Shown: one piece after another, positions 14,818-23,029 of the stretch
Layout: each line of letters begins with the position of its first letter
Position numbering within the stretch: the first letter of the stretch is position 1
Position numbers and translations under genes: made by a program
NCBI GenBank assembly: GCA_040754095.1
Contig: JBFMFO010000027.1
Coordinates: 1 to 36,537 of the forward strand
Direction of reading: 5' to 3'
DNA length: 36,537 nt
Origin: QYQD01 sp040754095
GTDB lineage: Bacteria > Desulfobacterota > QYQD01
Notes under the pieces: model-generated
Told to the model about the DNA's origin: nothing
What the model saw: only the letters and a program-made list of their open reading frames with translations
The model's database searches: none

Positions 14818-15168
14818 AGAAATAGTATTTCAGAACGATTACTGGATATTGCAGTAAAAATCATCAGATTGGTCGTCCGGCTTAATAAAACTGCCGTGGG
14901 ACGTCATATCGGAGGGCAACTAACGCGTTCAGGAACATCGGCAGGCGCCAACTACGAAGAAGCATGTGGCGCTGAAAGTCGTGCGGATTTTATTCACAAG
15001 TTACAAATTGTCTTAAAAGAACTGCGAGAAACTCTTTATTGGCTATGTTTAATAAAAAAGGCAGAACTTGTTCCAGGTACAGATCCATATCTTTCGGCAC
15101 TTTTGCAAGAGGCTGATGAACTAACTAATATCATTGCTAAATCAATAGTTACGGCAAAAAGGAAATAA
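14806..15168 (+). CDS. Four-helix bundle protein (23S rRNA intervening-sequence protein family)
   Basis: The 120-residue product (MKSERNSISERLLDIAVKII at the start) contains RHIGGQLTRSGTSAGANYEEA at about 32-52 and DFIHKLQIVLKELRETLYWL at about 60-79. These are the hallmarks of the S23/IVP four-helix-bundle family (TIGR02436-type), known from 23S rRNA intervening sequences and related to the Avd accessory protein of diversity-generating retroelements. It binds nucleic acid in related cases, but its role as a stand-alone gene is unknown. ATG 14806 is preferred over ATG 14785, since the extra residues (KSAKCK) are pure repeat sequence. It sits between inverted heptad arms and splits the kinase gene from its regulator gene, so it looks like an inserted unit. 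Confidence 0.85.
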   Translation: MKSERNSISERLLDIAVKIIRLVVRLNKTAVGRHIGGQLTRSGTSAGANYEEACGAESRADFIHKLQIVLKELRETLYWLCLIKKAELVPGTDPYLSALLQEADELTNIIAKSIVTAKRK

Positions 15169-15171
15169 TTT

Positions 15172-15208
15172 TGCACTTTGCATTTTGCAATTTCCCTTTT
15201 TCATTTTA
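15172..15208. repeat. Right heptad arm of the four-helix-bundle element
   Basis: TTTGCAC and TTTGCAT-type steps, then CAATTTCCC and TTTTTCATTTTAC, form the inverted counterpart of the arm at 14781-14817. The arm ends about 25 bp before the regulator start codon. Confidence 0.8.
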
Positions 15209-15232
15209 CGAACAGTCACCGGGACTCAGATA

Positions 15233-16600
15233 ATGACTGCGGCATCCATCCTGATCGTTGATGATGATCCCAACATGCGCCTGGCGCTATTTGAGGCGTT
15301 GGCGCGTAATAACCATAAGATTGTGCTGGCAGAGGATGGTCAGGCCGCGGTCAAGGTGATAGATAAGACGCCGCTGGATCTCATTATTACCGACCTTAAG
15401 ATGCCGAAGCTGGACGGGATGGGTGTCTTGTTAGAGGCCAAAAAGAGATTCCCGGATATGCCGGTGGTTATGCTTACCGGCTATGGAACTATAGCGAATG
15501 CCGTGGAAACCATGAAAAAAGGGGCCTTTGATTATATCCTTAAACCCTGTTCGGTCGAGGTACTGGAGCACGTGGTAGAGCGCGCCCTGGGAACGAGGCG
15601 GGGGGCGCATATTATGAAAGGACAACCCGTCTCTGAAAACAGTTTGCCGCCTGCCCCCACACTAGTCACGCGCAACGCACGAATGCAGGGGCTTCTGGAT
15701 ATTGCCAGGAGTGTGGCCGCAAGCCGCGCTACGGTCTTTATCCAGGGAGAAAGCGGGACCGGGAAGGAACTCCTGGCCAGGTTTATTCATGCGGAAAGCG
15801 AACGAAAGGATAAGCCTTTTGTGGCGGTCAATTGTGCCGCCCTGCCCGAAGGGTTACTGGAAAGTGAACTATTTGGACATGAAAAAGGGGCGTTTACCGG
15901 GGCCATAACCCGTAAGATAGGAAAATTTGAGCTGGCCCAGACCGGCACCATCCTGCTGGATGAGATCAGCGAGATGCAGATCCAGTTACAGGCCAAGTTG
16001 CTGAGGGTCCTTCAGGAAAATGAAATAGACCGTGTCGGGGGCAAGGTTCCCATAGCTATAGATGTGCGGGTTATTGCTACCACAAATCGGGATGTAGAAG
16101 CAATGGTTAAAAAAGGAGAGTTTCGCGAGGATCTGTACTACCGCCTGAACGTAATCCCCCTCAAAATACCGCCCTTAAGAGAGAGGAAAGAAGACATCCC
16201 TGCCCTTTGCGACTACTTTATGAAAAAGTATAGTCAGTTGTATGGAAGGCCGGTGCAAGGCGTATCGCCTGAGGCCTCTGAATATCTCATAACCCTGCCG
16301 TGGAAAGGTAATGTGCGCGAATTAGAAAACACCGTTGAAAGAGCGGTACTGCTCTGTACCGGTAAAGAGGTAACCAGACAGAGTCTTCTGCTCGATGATA
16401 TGGCCGTAAAGCCTCCCGGAGAAAAACCTGCATCCCTGACCGGTACGGCTCCACTCAAGGACATGGAAAGAGAGCAGATTTTAAAGGCCCTGGACGAAAC
16501 CGACGGTAATCGTACCTATGCGGCTAAAATCCTGGGTATTAGTGTGCGCACCATGCGTAATAAACTACAGGAATATCGCTTACAGGGGTGGGTTAAGTAG
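15233..16600 (+). CDS. NtrC-family flagellar response regulator (FlgR/FlrC/FleR-like)
   Basis: The 455-residue protein has a receiver domain with Asp54, Thr82 and Lys104, an AAA+ domain with GESGTGKE (172-179), a canonical GAFTGA loop (219-224) and LLDEISEM, and a C-terminal Fis-type helix-turn-helix (RTYAAKILGISVRTMRNKLQ). It activates sigma-54 RNA polymerase when phosphorylated. The gene follows the PAS kinase and precedes the flgB promoter, so it is the likely activator of the basal-body operon. ATG 15233 is chosen: an open frame from 15185 would only translate repeat sequence. The canonical loop contrasts with the GAFTHA of the regulator at 9550-10956. Confidence 0.92.
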   Translation: MTAASILIVDDDPNMRLALFEALARNNHKIVLAEDGQAAVKVIDKTPLDLIITDLKMPKLDGMGVLLEAKKRFPDMPVVMLTGYGTIANAVETMKKGAFDYILKPCSVEVLEHVVERALGTRRGAHIMKGQPVSENSLPPAPTLVTRNARMQGLLDIARSVAASRATVFIQGESGTGKELLARFIHAESERKDKPFVAVNCAALPEGLLESELFGHEKGAFTGAITRKIGKFELAQTGTILLDEISEMQIQLQAKLLRVLQENEIDRVGGKVPIAIDVRVIATTNRDVEAMVKKGEFREDLYYRLNVIPLKIPPLRERKEDIPALCDYFMKKYSQLYGRPVQGVSPEASEYLITLPWKGNVRELENTVERAVLLCTGKEVTRQSLLLDDMAVKPPGEKPASLTGTAPLKDMEREQILKALDETDGNRTYAAKILGISVRTMRNKLQEYRLQGWVK

Positions 16601-16604
16601 TACA

Positions 16605-16620
16605 TGGTATGGAATTTGCT
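16605..16620 (+). promoter_or_regulatory. Sigma-54 promoter of the flgB operon
   Basis: TGGTATGGAATTTGCT starts 4 bp after the regulator stop codon. GG and GC are 10 bp apart, as the -24/-12 elements require, and TTGCT is a consensus -12 box. It reads into flgB (16819) through a leader that carries two repeat elements. Confidence 0.7.
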
Positions 16621-16630
16621 TTAAAATTTA

Positions 16631-16650
16631 ACCACAGAGCGCACAGAGAA
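16631..16650. repeat. CACAGAG nonamer repeat, copy 1
   Basis: ACCACAGAG and CGCACAGAG follow each other with a 9-bp period. Related inverted words are at 18225-18294 and 24372-24388. This word occurs between genes in several bacterial genomes; its role is unknown. Confidence 0.6.
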
Positions 16651-16690
16651 ATAATAGATAGTATTAAAAACAGAAAAGGTAAAAAGCAAC

Positions 16691-16789
16691 GTAACTACTC
16701 AGGTTCAAAGTTCCAAGGTTCAAGGTTGAGTATGAAAGGCGCAAGGTAGCCAACTGTGAACCGTGAACCTGACAACCCTGAGTAATTAC
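16691..16789. repeat. 99-bp GGTTCAA heptad element with inverted ends
   Basis: The ends GTAACTACTCAGG (16691-16703) and CCTGAGTAATTAC (16777-16789) are inverted with one mismatch. Inside, AGGTTCA, AAGTTCC and AAGGTTC steps of 7 bp face the inverted words GTGAACC and GTGAACC. It lies in the flgB leader. Confidence 0.75.
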
Positions 16790-16818
16790 AAAGAAACAGC
16801 ATAAATAGGGAGGGGATT

Positions 16819-17208
16819 ATGGATGGTGGAAAGCTATTTACGCATACTATACAGGTTCTTAAGCGGTCGCTGGATGTCCGTCTCCTGAAGCATGGCCTGA
16901 CTACGAGTAATGTGGCCAACGCCGAGGTCCCCGGTTTTAAACCAAAGGACGTATCCTTTAAGGATGCCATGCGCACGGCCGTAGAAGGGGGTGAGCTGCA
17001 ACTTGCCAGGACCAGCCGCTGCCATCTGCCTGTCGGAGATGATGATAATTTATCAGCCCGCGTCGTCGAATCCCCTTACCAGGGGGTGGATATAGAGCAG
17101 GAAATGGCCGGACTGGCGGAAAACAACCTGATGTATCAGGCCTCCATACAACTTTTGGCAAAAAAATTTGAAGTAATAAAGACGGCCATAATTGAAGGGG
17201 GTAAATAA
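16819..17208 (+). CDS. flgB: Flagellar basal-body rod protein FlgB
   Basis: The 129-residue proximal rod protein has the N-terminal LKRSLDVRLLKHGLTTSNVA followed by NAEVPGFKPKDVSF, the typical rod-protein motif. Its C-terminal helix (VDIEQEMAGLAENNLMYQAS at about 91-110) completes the coiled-coil core. Length matches the family. A strong AGGGAGGGG ribosome site precedes the ATG. First gene of the basal-body operon, 2 bp before flgC. Confidence 0.97.
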   Translation: MDGGKLFTHTIQVLKRSLDVRLLKHGLTTSNVANAEVPGFKPKDVSFKDAMRTAVEGGELQLARTSRCHLPVGDDDNLSARVVESPYQGVDIEQEMAGLAENNLMYQASIQLLAKKFEVIKTAIIEGGK

Positions 17209-17210
17209 TT

Positions 17211-17648
17211 ATGGATCTTTTAACGGCGATGAGCATCAGCGCTTCGGGGCTAACGGCACAGCGCGCCCGTATGAACGTAGTCTCCAGCAACCTGGCTAAT
17301 GTTCAGACGACGCAGACGCCGGAGGGGGGACCGTACCGGGCCAGGTCTATAGTCTTTATGGCCAAACCGGTACAGGAAGATTTTAAGGCCGCCCTGGCCG
17401 ATAAATTGAATGAAGGCATGCAGGGCGTAGAGGTCTTAGGTGTGATTGAGGATAAGGAAGATTTTAAAGAGGTGTATGATCCGAGCCATCCGGATGCCGA
17501 TGAACGCGGGGTTGTCCGCATGCCAAATGTTAATGTCATGGAAGAAATGGTGGACATGCTTTCGGCGACCCGTGCCTATGAGGCCAATGTAACTGCTATC
17601 AGCGCCGCCAAGAGCATGGCACTAAAAACGCTGGAGATAGGGAAATGA
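17211..17648 (+). CDS. flgC: Flagellar basal-body rod protein FlgC
   Basis: The 145-residue rod protein starts MDLLTAMSISASGLTAQRAR and continues MNVVSSNLANVQTTQTPEGGPYRA, the FlgC form of the flagellar rod motif. It ends VNVMEEMVDMLSATRAYEAN, the conserved C-terminal helix. The protein joins FlgB in the rod, outside the inner membrane after export. AAGGGGGT precedes the ATG within the flgB end. A repeat element separates it from fliE. Confidence 0.97.
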   Translation: MDLLTAMSISASGLTAQRARMNVVSSNLANVQTTQTPEGGPYRARSIVFMAKPVQEDFKAALADKLNEGMQGVEVLGVIEDKEDFKEVYDPSHPDADERGVVRMPNVNVMEEMVDMLSATRAYEANVTAISAAKSMALKTLEIGK

Positions 17649-17654
17649 TAAAAA

Positions 17655-17779
17655 AGCTATCAGCACTCAGCTATCAGCATGAAGCCGGTTCACCGTTCAC
17701 TGTTGACCGTTTACCGAAGGAAAATGTCGGACAACGGTTAACGGATAACGGACAACAAACATGCTGATTGCTGACAGCT
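17655..17779. repeat. CAGC heptad element with a nested ACCGTT heptad palindrome
   Basis: Outer parts carry CAGC heptads (TATCAGC, ACTCAGC) and the inverted GCTGATT, GCTGACA. Between them, about 17684-17768, lies another palindrome: left steps such as TGTTGAC and CGTTTAC, right steps CGGACAA, CGGTTAA and CGGATAA. The inner unit recurs in opposite orientation at about 23075-23160. The outer element lacks the hairpin ends of the full-length copies. Confidence 0.8.
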
Positions 17780-17801
17780 AAAACAAACGGAGGTTACTTT
17801 C

Positions 17802-18107
17802 ATGAGTCCAAAGAGTATAACCCCTGACATTGCCGCGCCCCTTAATAACGCTGGGGCTGGTTTCAAAAATATAAAAAAGCCATCCGGAGCCGGCTTCGGT
17901 GATCAGCTTAAGAAATATCTCTCCGAAGTAAACGAATTACAGCAGGTTGCGGATAAAAAGGTCGAAGAGCTGGCTTCCGGCCGGAATGCCAACCTGCATG
18001 AAACACTGATCGCTGTGGAAAAGGCCGGCATTTCGTTCCGCATGATGATGCAGGTCCGTAATAAAATTATTTCAGCCTATGAAGAAGTCATGCGTATGCA
18101 GTTCTAA
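17802..18107 (+). CDS. fliE: Flagellar hook-basal body complex protein FliE
   Basis: The 101-residue protein has a flexible N-terminal part and a C-terminal half with FGDQLKKYLSEVNELQQVAD and NLHETLIAVEKAGISFRMMM, the family core, followed by QVRNKIISAYEEVMRMQF. FliE links the MS ring to the rod and is the first substrate through the export gate. Length is normal. CGGAGGTTAC precedes the ATG. Confidence 0.96.
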   Translation: MSPKSITPDIAAPLNNAGAGFKNIKKPSGAGFGDQLKKYLSEVNELQQVADKKVEELASGRNANLHETLIAVEKAGISFRMMMQVRNKIISAYEEVMRMQF

Positions 18108-18118
18108 CCTTTGATTTC

Positions 18119-18138
18119 GGACGCAGATGAACGCAGAT
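18119..18138. repeat. Decamer repeat GACGCAGATGAACGCAGAT
   Basis: Two 10-bp steps, GGACGCAGAT and GAACGCAGAT, lie just after fliE. This word is a known dispersed intergenic sequence in several bacteria. Only one copy is in the window. A perfect CTGACGTCAG palindrome follows at about 18163-18172. Confidence 0.5.
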
Positions 18139-18224
18139 TTCCGGAATATTAAATATAAGCTTCTGACGTCAGCGGGGATAAGACCGCCCGGAATGACAGA
18201 TAAAAGGTATTTTCAGGTGAAAAA

Positions 18225-18294
18225 TAACCACAAGTGCATAAAGCTGATCTTAATTTATTGATATTCTTATTTTCTCTGTGTGCTCTGTGGTTAA
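18225..18294. repeat. CACAGAG nonamer element, copy 2, as an inverted pair
   Basis: AACCACAAGTGCA on the left faces CTCTGTGTG and CTCTGTGGTTA on the right, which repeat every 9 bp. The pair encloses an A/T-rich core and ends 38 bp before fliF. Confidence 0.55.
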
Positions 18295-18332
18295 TCTTTT
18301 GACAATACTTGCCAGGCTATAAGGGGTAAGAA

Positions 18333-19898
18333 ATGCCGCAAATCCAGCAGCTTTTGGAATTTGTCCAGTCGCTCAGTATAAAACAGAAGATTATGACCCT
18401 GGTTGTTATCGGAACGGTGGTCTTGGGCTTCATTTTGCTTATGACCTGGGCAAACCGTCCTGATTATGAAGTGTTATATACCAATCTGAATCAAGACGAC
18501 GCCGCCGGTATCATAGCCAAACTTAAAGAGAAAAAAATACCTTATCAGTTGGAACAAAACGGAACAGTTATAACCGTTCCCCGGGGAAATGTACATGAGA
18601 TGCGCCTGACCTTAGCGGGTGAAGGATTGCCTCGGGGCGGCGGCGTGGGCTTTGAAATCTTTGACAAGACCAGCCTGGGGACTACGGATTTTGTGCAGAA
18701 ACTCAATTATCAACGTGCGGTGCAAGGAGAATTGGCCCGTACCATCAGTCAATTCCGGGAAGTGGAGCAGGCCAGGGTGCATATTGCCATCCCCCGGGAG
18801 TCTCTTTTTGTAGAGGAGGAAAAGAAACCCGCGGCCTCGGTTATCTTAAAGTTAAGAGGCGGTATGACCCTTAACAATAATCAGGTAGAGAGCATTGTCC
18901 ATCTGGTAGCCAGTGCGGTGCAGGGACTGGCCCCTGAAGATGTAACTATAGCCGATGTCGGAGGCAGATTATTCTACAAAAAAAGCAGCTCTGATATAAC
19001 CGGACCGCTTTCCACGGCACAACTCGATTACCAGAAAGGCATAGAAGATGGGCTGAGGAAAAAGGTGGAAGGCATGCTGGGAGAGGTCTTAGGTCCCAAC
19101 AAGGCCATCGCCCGTGTTTCAGCGGACATCGATTTCCAACAGATAAATATAACTGAAGAAAAATACGACCCGGATAGTGCGGTTGTAAGAAGTGAACAGC
19201 GATCAGAAGAAAAATCAGAAGGCGGGGGCAACATTCCGGCCGGTATCCCGGGGGTAAAAGGGAGCCTGGCCGGCAAGTTGGAAGGAAGCGCCAATCTCGG
19301 CAATAAGTCCCTTTATCAAAAGGAAAGCGAGATCACAAATTATGAGATAAACAAGATAAACAAGCAGGTGCTGGGACCGGCCGGCTCCATTAAAAGACTC
19401 TCTGTAGCGGTAATGATAGACGGCGACTACAAAGAGACGGCGGCCAAGGGAGGAAAAAGCGCCCGGCAATATGCAGCGCGCACGCAAACTGAAATGAGCC
19501 AGTTTGAGAACATAGTAAAAAAGGCGGTCGGATTTGATGAGGCAAGAGGCGATCAGGTAGAAGTTGTAAATATACCCTTTGCCTGGGGCGCGCCGGAAGA
19601 AGAGTCACCGGCATCTATCCCCTGGCAGGAGTATTTCTCCAAGATAGCCAGGCCGTTATTTAATATTGTTCTGGTCCTGATATTTATCTTCTTTGTGGCT
19701 AAGCCGCTATTGAAGTGGTTGCTTACAAGCAGGCCGGAAAAAACGGTTTTAACGGGTCTGCCGGCGTCAATCAGGGACTTGGAAAAAGGAGCGTTAGTGG
19801 ACTTTAAAGAAGCGGAAAGAGATCAGACAATGCAACTGGTGCAAGGCCAGCCTGACCGGGCGGCAGAACTGGTAAAAAAGTGGTTGAGGGAAAAATAA
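18333..19898 (+). CDS. fliF: Flagellar MS-ring protein FliF
   Basis: The 521-residue protein has a first membrane helix at about 19-40 (MTLVVIGTVVLGFILLMTWA). A periplasmic YscJ/FliF domain follows (DYEVLYTNLNQDDAAGIIAK, then RAVQGELARTISQFREVEQA), and a second membrane helix lies near residue 440-462. The C-terminal tail ends GQPDRAAELVKKWLREK, the FliG-binding segment. It forms the inner-membrane MS ring that houses the export gate. Its TAA is immediately followed by the fliG ATG, so translation is coupled. GGGGTAAGAA precedes the start. Confidence 0.97.
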   Translation: MPQIQQLLEFVQSLSIKQKIMTLVVIGTVVLGFILLMTWANRPDYEVLYTNLNQDDAAGIIAKLKEKKIPYQLEQNGTVITVPRGNVHEMRLTLAGEGLPRGGGVGFEIFDKTSLGTTDFVQKLNYQRAVQGELARTISQFREVEQARVHIAIPRESLFVEEEKKPAASVILKLRGGMTLNNNQVESIVHLVASAVQGLAPEDVTIADVGGRLFYKKSSSDITGPLSTAQLDYQKGIEDGLRKKVEGMLGEVLGPNKAIARVSADIDFQQINITEEKYDPDSAVVRSEQRSEEKSEGGGNIPAGIPGVKGSLAGKLEGSANLGNKSLYQKESEITNYEINKINKQVLGPAGSIKRLSVAVMIDGDYKETAAKGGKSARQYAARTQTEMSQFENIVKKAVGFDEARGDQVEVVNIPFAWGAPEEESPASIPWQEYFSKIARPLFNIVLVLIFIFFVAKPLLKWLLTSRPEKTVLTGLPASIRDLEKGALVDFKEAERDQTMQLVQGQPDRAAELVKKWLREK

Positions 19899-20924
19899 AT
19901 GGCTGAGAAGAGTGAGAAGCTCCTTTCCGGTCCGCAAAAGGCCGCTGTTCTTCTCCTGGCCATGGGAGAAGAATTTACGGCTGAAGTCTTTAAGAGACTG
20001 AAAGAAGATGAGATCAAAGAGTTGGCCAGGCAGATGACCAAGGTTGAACCTGTCTCGGGGGATATTGTTGAAAGCCTGGTCACGGAATTCCAGGGTTTTG
20101 TCTCTTCCGGATCGATCAGAGGGCTGGCAGTAGATGGCAATGAGTTTTTCAAGAAGGCGGTAGGCCATGCCTTTAAGGGCGAACAGGCCCAGACTATTCT
20201 GGAAGAGATTGAACAGGAATGGAAACTTAACTTCTTTCAAAAGGTAAGGAAGTTAGATAGTAAAACGGTCGGTAATTTTATTAAGACCGAGCATCCCCAG
20301 ACTATCGCCCTGATTCTTGCACACCTGGAACAAGCGCAGGCCGCCAGTATCATTATGGAGCTCCCGCAAAAGATACAGGCCGATGTATTGATGCGCATTG
20401 CCATGCTGGAAAAAGTCAGCCCAGAGGTTATTGAAGAGATTGACAAGGCTATTCAGGAAGAACTGACGGTTATCGGGGGCACAGAGGGAGCGCATGCTAT
20501 CGGCGGCATTCAAACGGCCGCGGAGATATTGAATCAGACGGACCGGGCCACGGAAGCAGCCATCATGGAACAGATCGAAGAACAGAAACAGGACCTGGCC
20601 GATGAGATTCGCAAGAGAATGTTTATCTTCGAAGACCTCCTGCAGGTGGACGATCGCAGCATAATGGCCATACTTAAAGAGGTCAGCAGTGATGAACTTA
20701 AATTGGCCTTAAAGACTGCCTCGGAGGAGCTTAAAGATAAGGTATTCCGTAATATGTCTTCGCGTGCGGCCGATATGCTTAAGGAAGACATGGAAATCGC
20801 CGGGCCGGCAAGATTAAGGGATGTAGAACTGGCCCAGCAGGCGATCATAAAGGTGGCCAAGCGGCTGGAAAGCGAAGGCAAAATTATGCTTGGCGGCAAG
20901 GGCGGGGAGGACGTTTTTGTATAA
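19899..20924 (+). CDS. fliG: Flagellar motor switch protein FliG
   Basis: The 341-residue rotor protein has an N-terminal domain starting GPQKAAVLLLAMGEEFTAEV, a middle domain with the EHPQTIALILAHLE motif, and a C-terminal torque domain. The latter has MFIFEDLLQVDDRSIMAILK followed by EVSSDELKLALK and charged residues that face MotA. It binds the MS ring through FliF and FliM. Length is typical. Half of a CAGC element follows the stop. Confidence 0.97.
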   Translation: MAEKSEKLLSGPQKAAVLLLAMGEEFTAEVFKRLKEDEIKELARQMTKVEPVSGDIVESLVTEFQGFVSSGSIRGLAVDGNEFFKKAVGHAFKGEQAQTILEEIEQEWKLNFFQKVRKLDSKTVGNFIKTEHPQTIALILAHLEQAQAASIIMELPQKIQADVLMRIAMLEKVSPEVIEEIDKAIQEELTVIGGTEGAHAIGGIQTAAEILNQTDRATEAAIMEQIEEQKQDLADEIRKRMFIFEDLLQVDDRSIMAILKEVSSDELKLALKTASEELKDKVFRNMSSRAADMLKEDMEIAGPARLRDVELAQQAIIKVAKRLESEGKIMLGGKGGEDVFV

Positions 20925-20925
20925 A

Positions 20926-20960
20926 TTCAGCTTTCAGCACTCAGCTATCAGCATTCAGCG
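20926..20960. repeat. Half of a CAGC heptad element
   Basis: TTCAGCTTTCAGCACTCAG and further TATCAGC and ATTCAGC steps of 7 bp, with no inverted partner and no hairpin ends. It starts directly after the fliG stop codon. Confidence 0.7.
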
Positions 20961-20999
20961 AAGGTAAAAATAATATTTTTCCGGCGGGCTTATAAGCTT

Positions 21000-21710
21000 A
21001 TGAGGCAAAAAATCGGCCCTAAAAAGAAGACGGATTTTTCTTTCGAAAGACTGGAGGCCTTCCTCCAGGGTAATCCGGGAGATGGCCAGGGGACGGGCAA
21101 GGGATCGGGTAATGATGAATATAGCGCCGGGAGGGAGGCCGAAAAAATCATTCGCCAGGCCAGAGAGAAATCCGTTTTCATTGAACACGAGGCCTACGAG
21201 AAAGGATACGCCCAGGGAGAAAAGGACGGTTTTGAATTCGGCAAAGAAAAGCTCATAATTGAGTTGCAGAATTTTACCAGAATAATGCGTGAAATCAACA
21301 ACCTTAAGTCTTCGCTCTACAAGAAATGGGAGGAAGAAATATTAACTCTGACCCTGGCGATTGCCAGAAAAGTCATCCATCACGAAGTTATCACTTCACC
21401 GGAATTGATAAGATACGCCATTAGGGAGGCGCTGAATCACGTGGTGGAAAATTCAAAAGTAAGAATCAGGGCTCATCCCTACGATTTTGCGTTCGTCGAT
21501 GAGATTAAAGAAGATTTTTTAAAGGGGATTGCCGGGCTGAAGCATGTAGAGATAGTGGAAGACAAAAATATCACGCAGGGCGGTTGCCTGCTGGAAACGG
21601 AATTTGGTGATATAGATGTTACTTTAGACGGACAGTTGGCGGCTGTTGAGGCTGCTGTAGAGAAGGTTCTGAAAACCGGCAAGGGGATAACGAATGACTC
21701 CAGCCAGTAA
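21000..21710 (+). CDS. fliH: Flagellar assembly protein FliH
   Basis: The 236-residue protein has a basic N-terminus, a Gly-rich hinge (about 26-42) and a coiled-coil region with EKGYAQGEKDGFEFGKEKL, the FliH spacing of Gly and aromatic residues. Its C-terminal domain has LTLAIARKVIHHEV and DKNITQGGCLLETEFGDIDV, typical of FliH and the SctL/V-ATPase E-subunit stalks. It binds and restrains the FliI ATPase. Its end overlaps the fliI start by 17 bp. The ribosome site before ATG 21000 is weak. Confidence 0.9.
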   Translation: MRQKIGPKKKTDFSFERLEAFLQGNPGDGQGTGKGSGNDEYSAGREAEKIIRQAREKSVFIEHEAYEKGYAQGEKDGFEFGKEKLIIELQNFTRIMREINNLKSSLYKKWEEEILTLTLAIARKVIHHEVITSPELIRYAIREALNHVVENSKVRIRAHPYDFAFVDEIKEDFLKGIAGLKHVEIVEDKNITQGGCLLETEFGDIDVTLDGQLAAVEAAVEKVLKTGKGITNDSSQ

Positions 21711-23028
21711 CCCGGCCATTAACTGGGGGGCCTATAGGCAGGCCGTCGAAGAGGCAAAGACCATCAGTGTGCAGGGTGTAGTAACCCAGGTAATCGGCAT
21801 GGTCATCGAAGGCCGGGGACCGGGTATGGCGGTGGGTGGGATATGTGAGATTGATCTCAAAAATAACGGAAGCAGCATTCCGGCGGAGGTAGTTGGTTTT
21901 CGAAACGACCGGGTGCTGCTTATGCCTCTGGGTGAGATGAGGGGCATAGAACCGGGCAGTAGAATAAGGCTTAAACAGCAGAGTCCCAATATCAAGACAG
22001 GCCAAAAACTTCTGGGGCGGGTTATAAACGGGCTCGGGGATCAGATCGATCAAAAGGATCGCATAGAATATGAAACAGATTATCCTCTCTATGCCGAGCC
22101 TTTGAACCCTTTGCTGCGTGATCGTATAAGTGAACCGGTAGATGTGGGCATACGGGCCATAAACGGACTTATTACCATAGGCAAGGGGCAGAGGATCGGT
22201 ATTATGGCCGGTTCGGGTGTAGGAAAGAGTGTGCTCATGGGGATGATCGCCCGGCATACTGCCGCCGATATCAGCGTCATAGCCCTTATCGGGGAACGGG
22301 GCCGGGAGGTAAGAGAATTTATCGAGCGGGATCTGGGAGAGGCAGGCTTAAGGCGTTCGGTAGTGGTGGTGGCCACTTCAGACCAGCCGCCGCTTATAAG
22401 GATGCGCGGAGCTTATCTGGCCACAGCCATAGCCGAGTATTTCCGGGACAAGGGCAAAGACGTTATCCTGATGATGGATTCGATAACCCGTTTCGCCATG
22501 TCCTCCCGCGAAGTCGGGCTGGCTATCGGCGAACCGCCGACCTCGCGCGGATATACCCCCTCTGTATTTGCTCAACTGCCTAAATTGCTGGAACGGGCCG
22601 GGACCAAGCGCGGCGGCGGGAGTATTACGGGTATTTATACTGTGCTGGTCGAGGGAGATGATATGAACGAGCCTATTGCCGATGCCTCACGCTCCATCAT
22701 AGACGGGCATATTGTCTTATCCCGTGATCTGGCCAATGAAAATCACTATCCGGCTATAGATGTTCTAGGCAGCATCAGCCGGGTGATGCGGGATATTACC
22801 GGAGAAAATCAGCGAAAGAATGCCAAAAAGCTCATCAATATCCTGGCCACATACCGGAAGGCTGAAGACCTCATTAATATCGGGGCCTATGTCAAAGGTA
22901 GCAACCCCAAAATAGACTATGCCGTCAAGATGATCGATAAGGTCAACGCATATCTGCAACAGGAAGTAGAGGAACGGGTAAGTTATGGCGAAAGCGCCGC
23001 TCAACTGGCGGCCTTGTTTGCGGGATAA
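21694..23028 (+). CDS. fliI: Flagellum-specific ATPase FliI
   Basis: The 444-residue protein has Walker A at GSGVGKS (173-179), the ALIGERGREVREFIERDLG segment with catalytic Glu, Walker B around VILMMDSITRFAMSSREVGL and the RGYTPSVFAQLPKLLERAG signature of the type III export ATPases. It energises unfolding and export of flagellar substrates at the gate. The length matches the family, and it overlaps fliH. The 3' end is followed by a full CAGC element before fliJ. Confidence 0.97.
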   Translation: MTPASNPAINWGAYRQAVEEAKTISVQGVVTQVIGMVIEGRGPGMAVGGICEIDLKNNGSSIPAEVVGFRNDRVLLMPLGEMRGIEPGSRIRLKQQSPNIKTGQKLLGRVINGLGDQIDQKDRIEYETDYPLYAEPLNPLLRDRISEPVDVGIRAINGLITIGKGQRIGIMAGSGVGKSVLMGMIARHTAADISVIALIGERGREVREFIERDLGEAGLRRSVVVVATSDQPPLIRMRGAYLATAIAEYFRDKGKDVILMMDSITRFAMSSREVGLAIGEPPTSRGYTPSVFAQLPKLLERAGTKRGGGSITGIYTVLVEGDDMNEPIADASRSIIDGHIVLSRDLANENHYPAIDVLGSISRVMRDITGENQRKNAKKLINILATYRKAEDLINIGAYVKGSNPKIDYAVKMIDKVNAYLQQEVEERVSYGESAAQLAALFAG

Positions 23029-23029
23029 A

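Noticed and set aside
14785..15168. Diversity-generating retroelement, since the four-helix protein resembles Avd
   Set aside because: No reverse transcriptase, template or variable repeat nearby.
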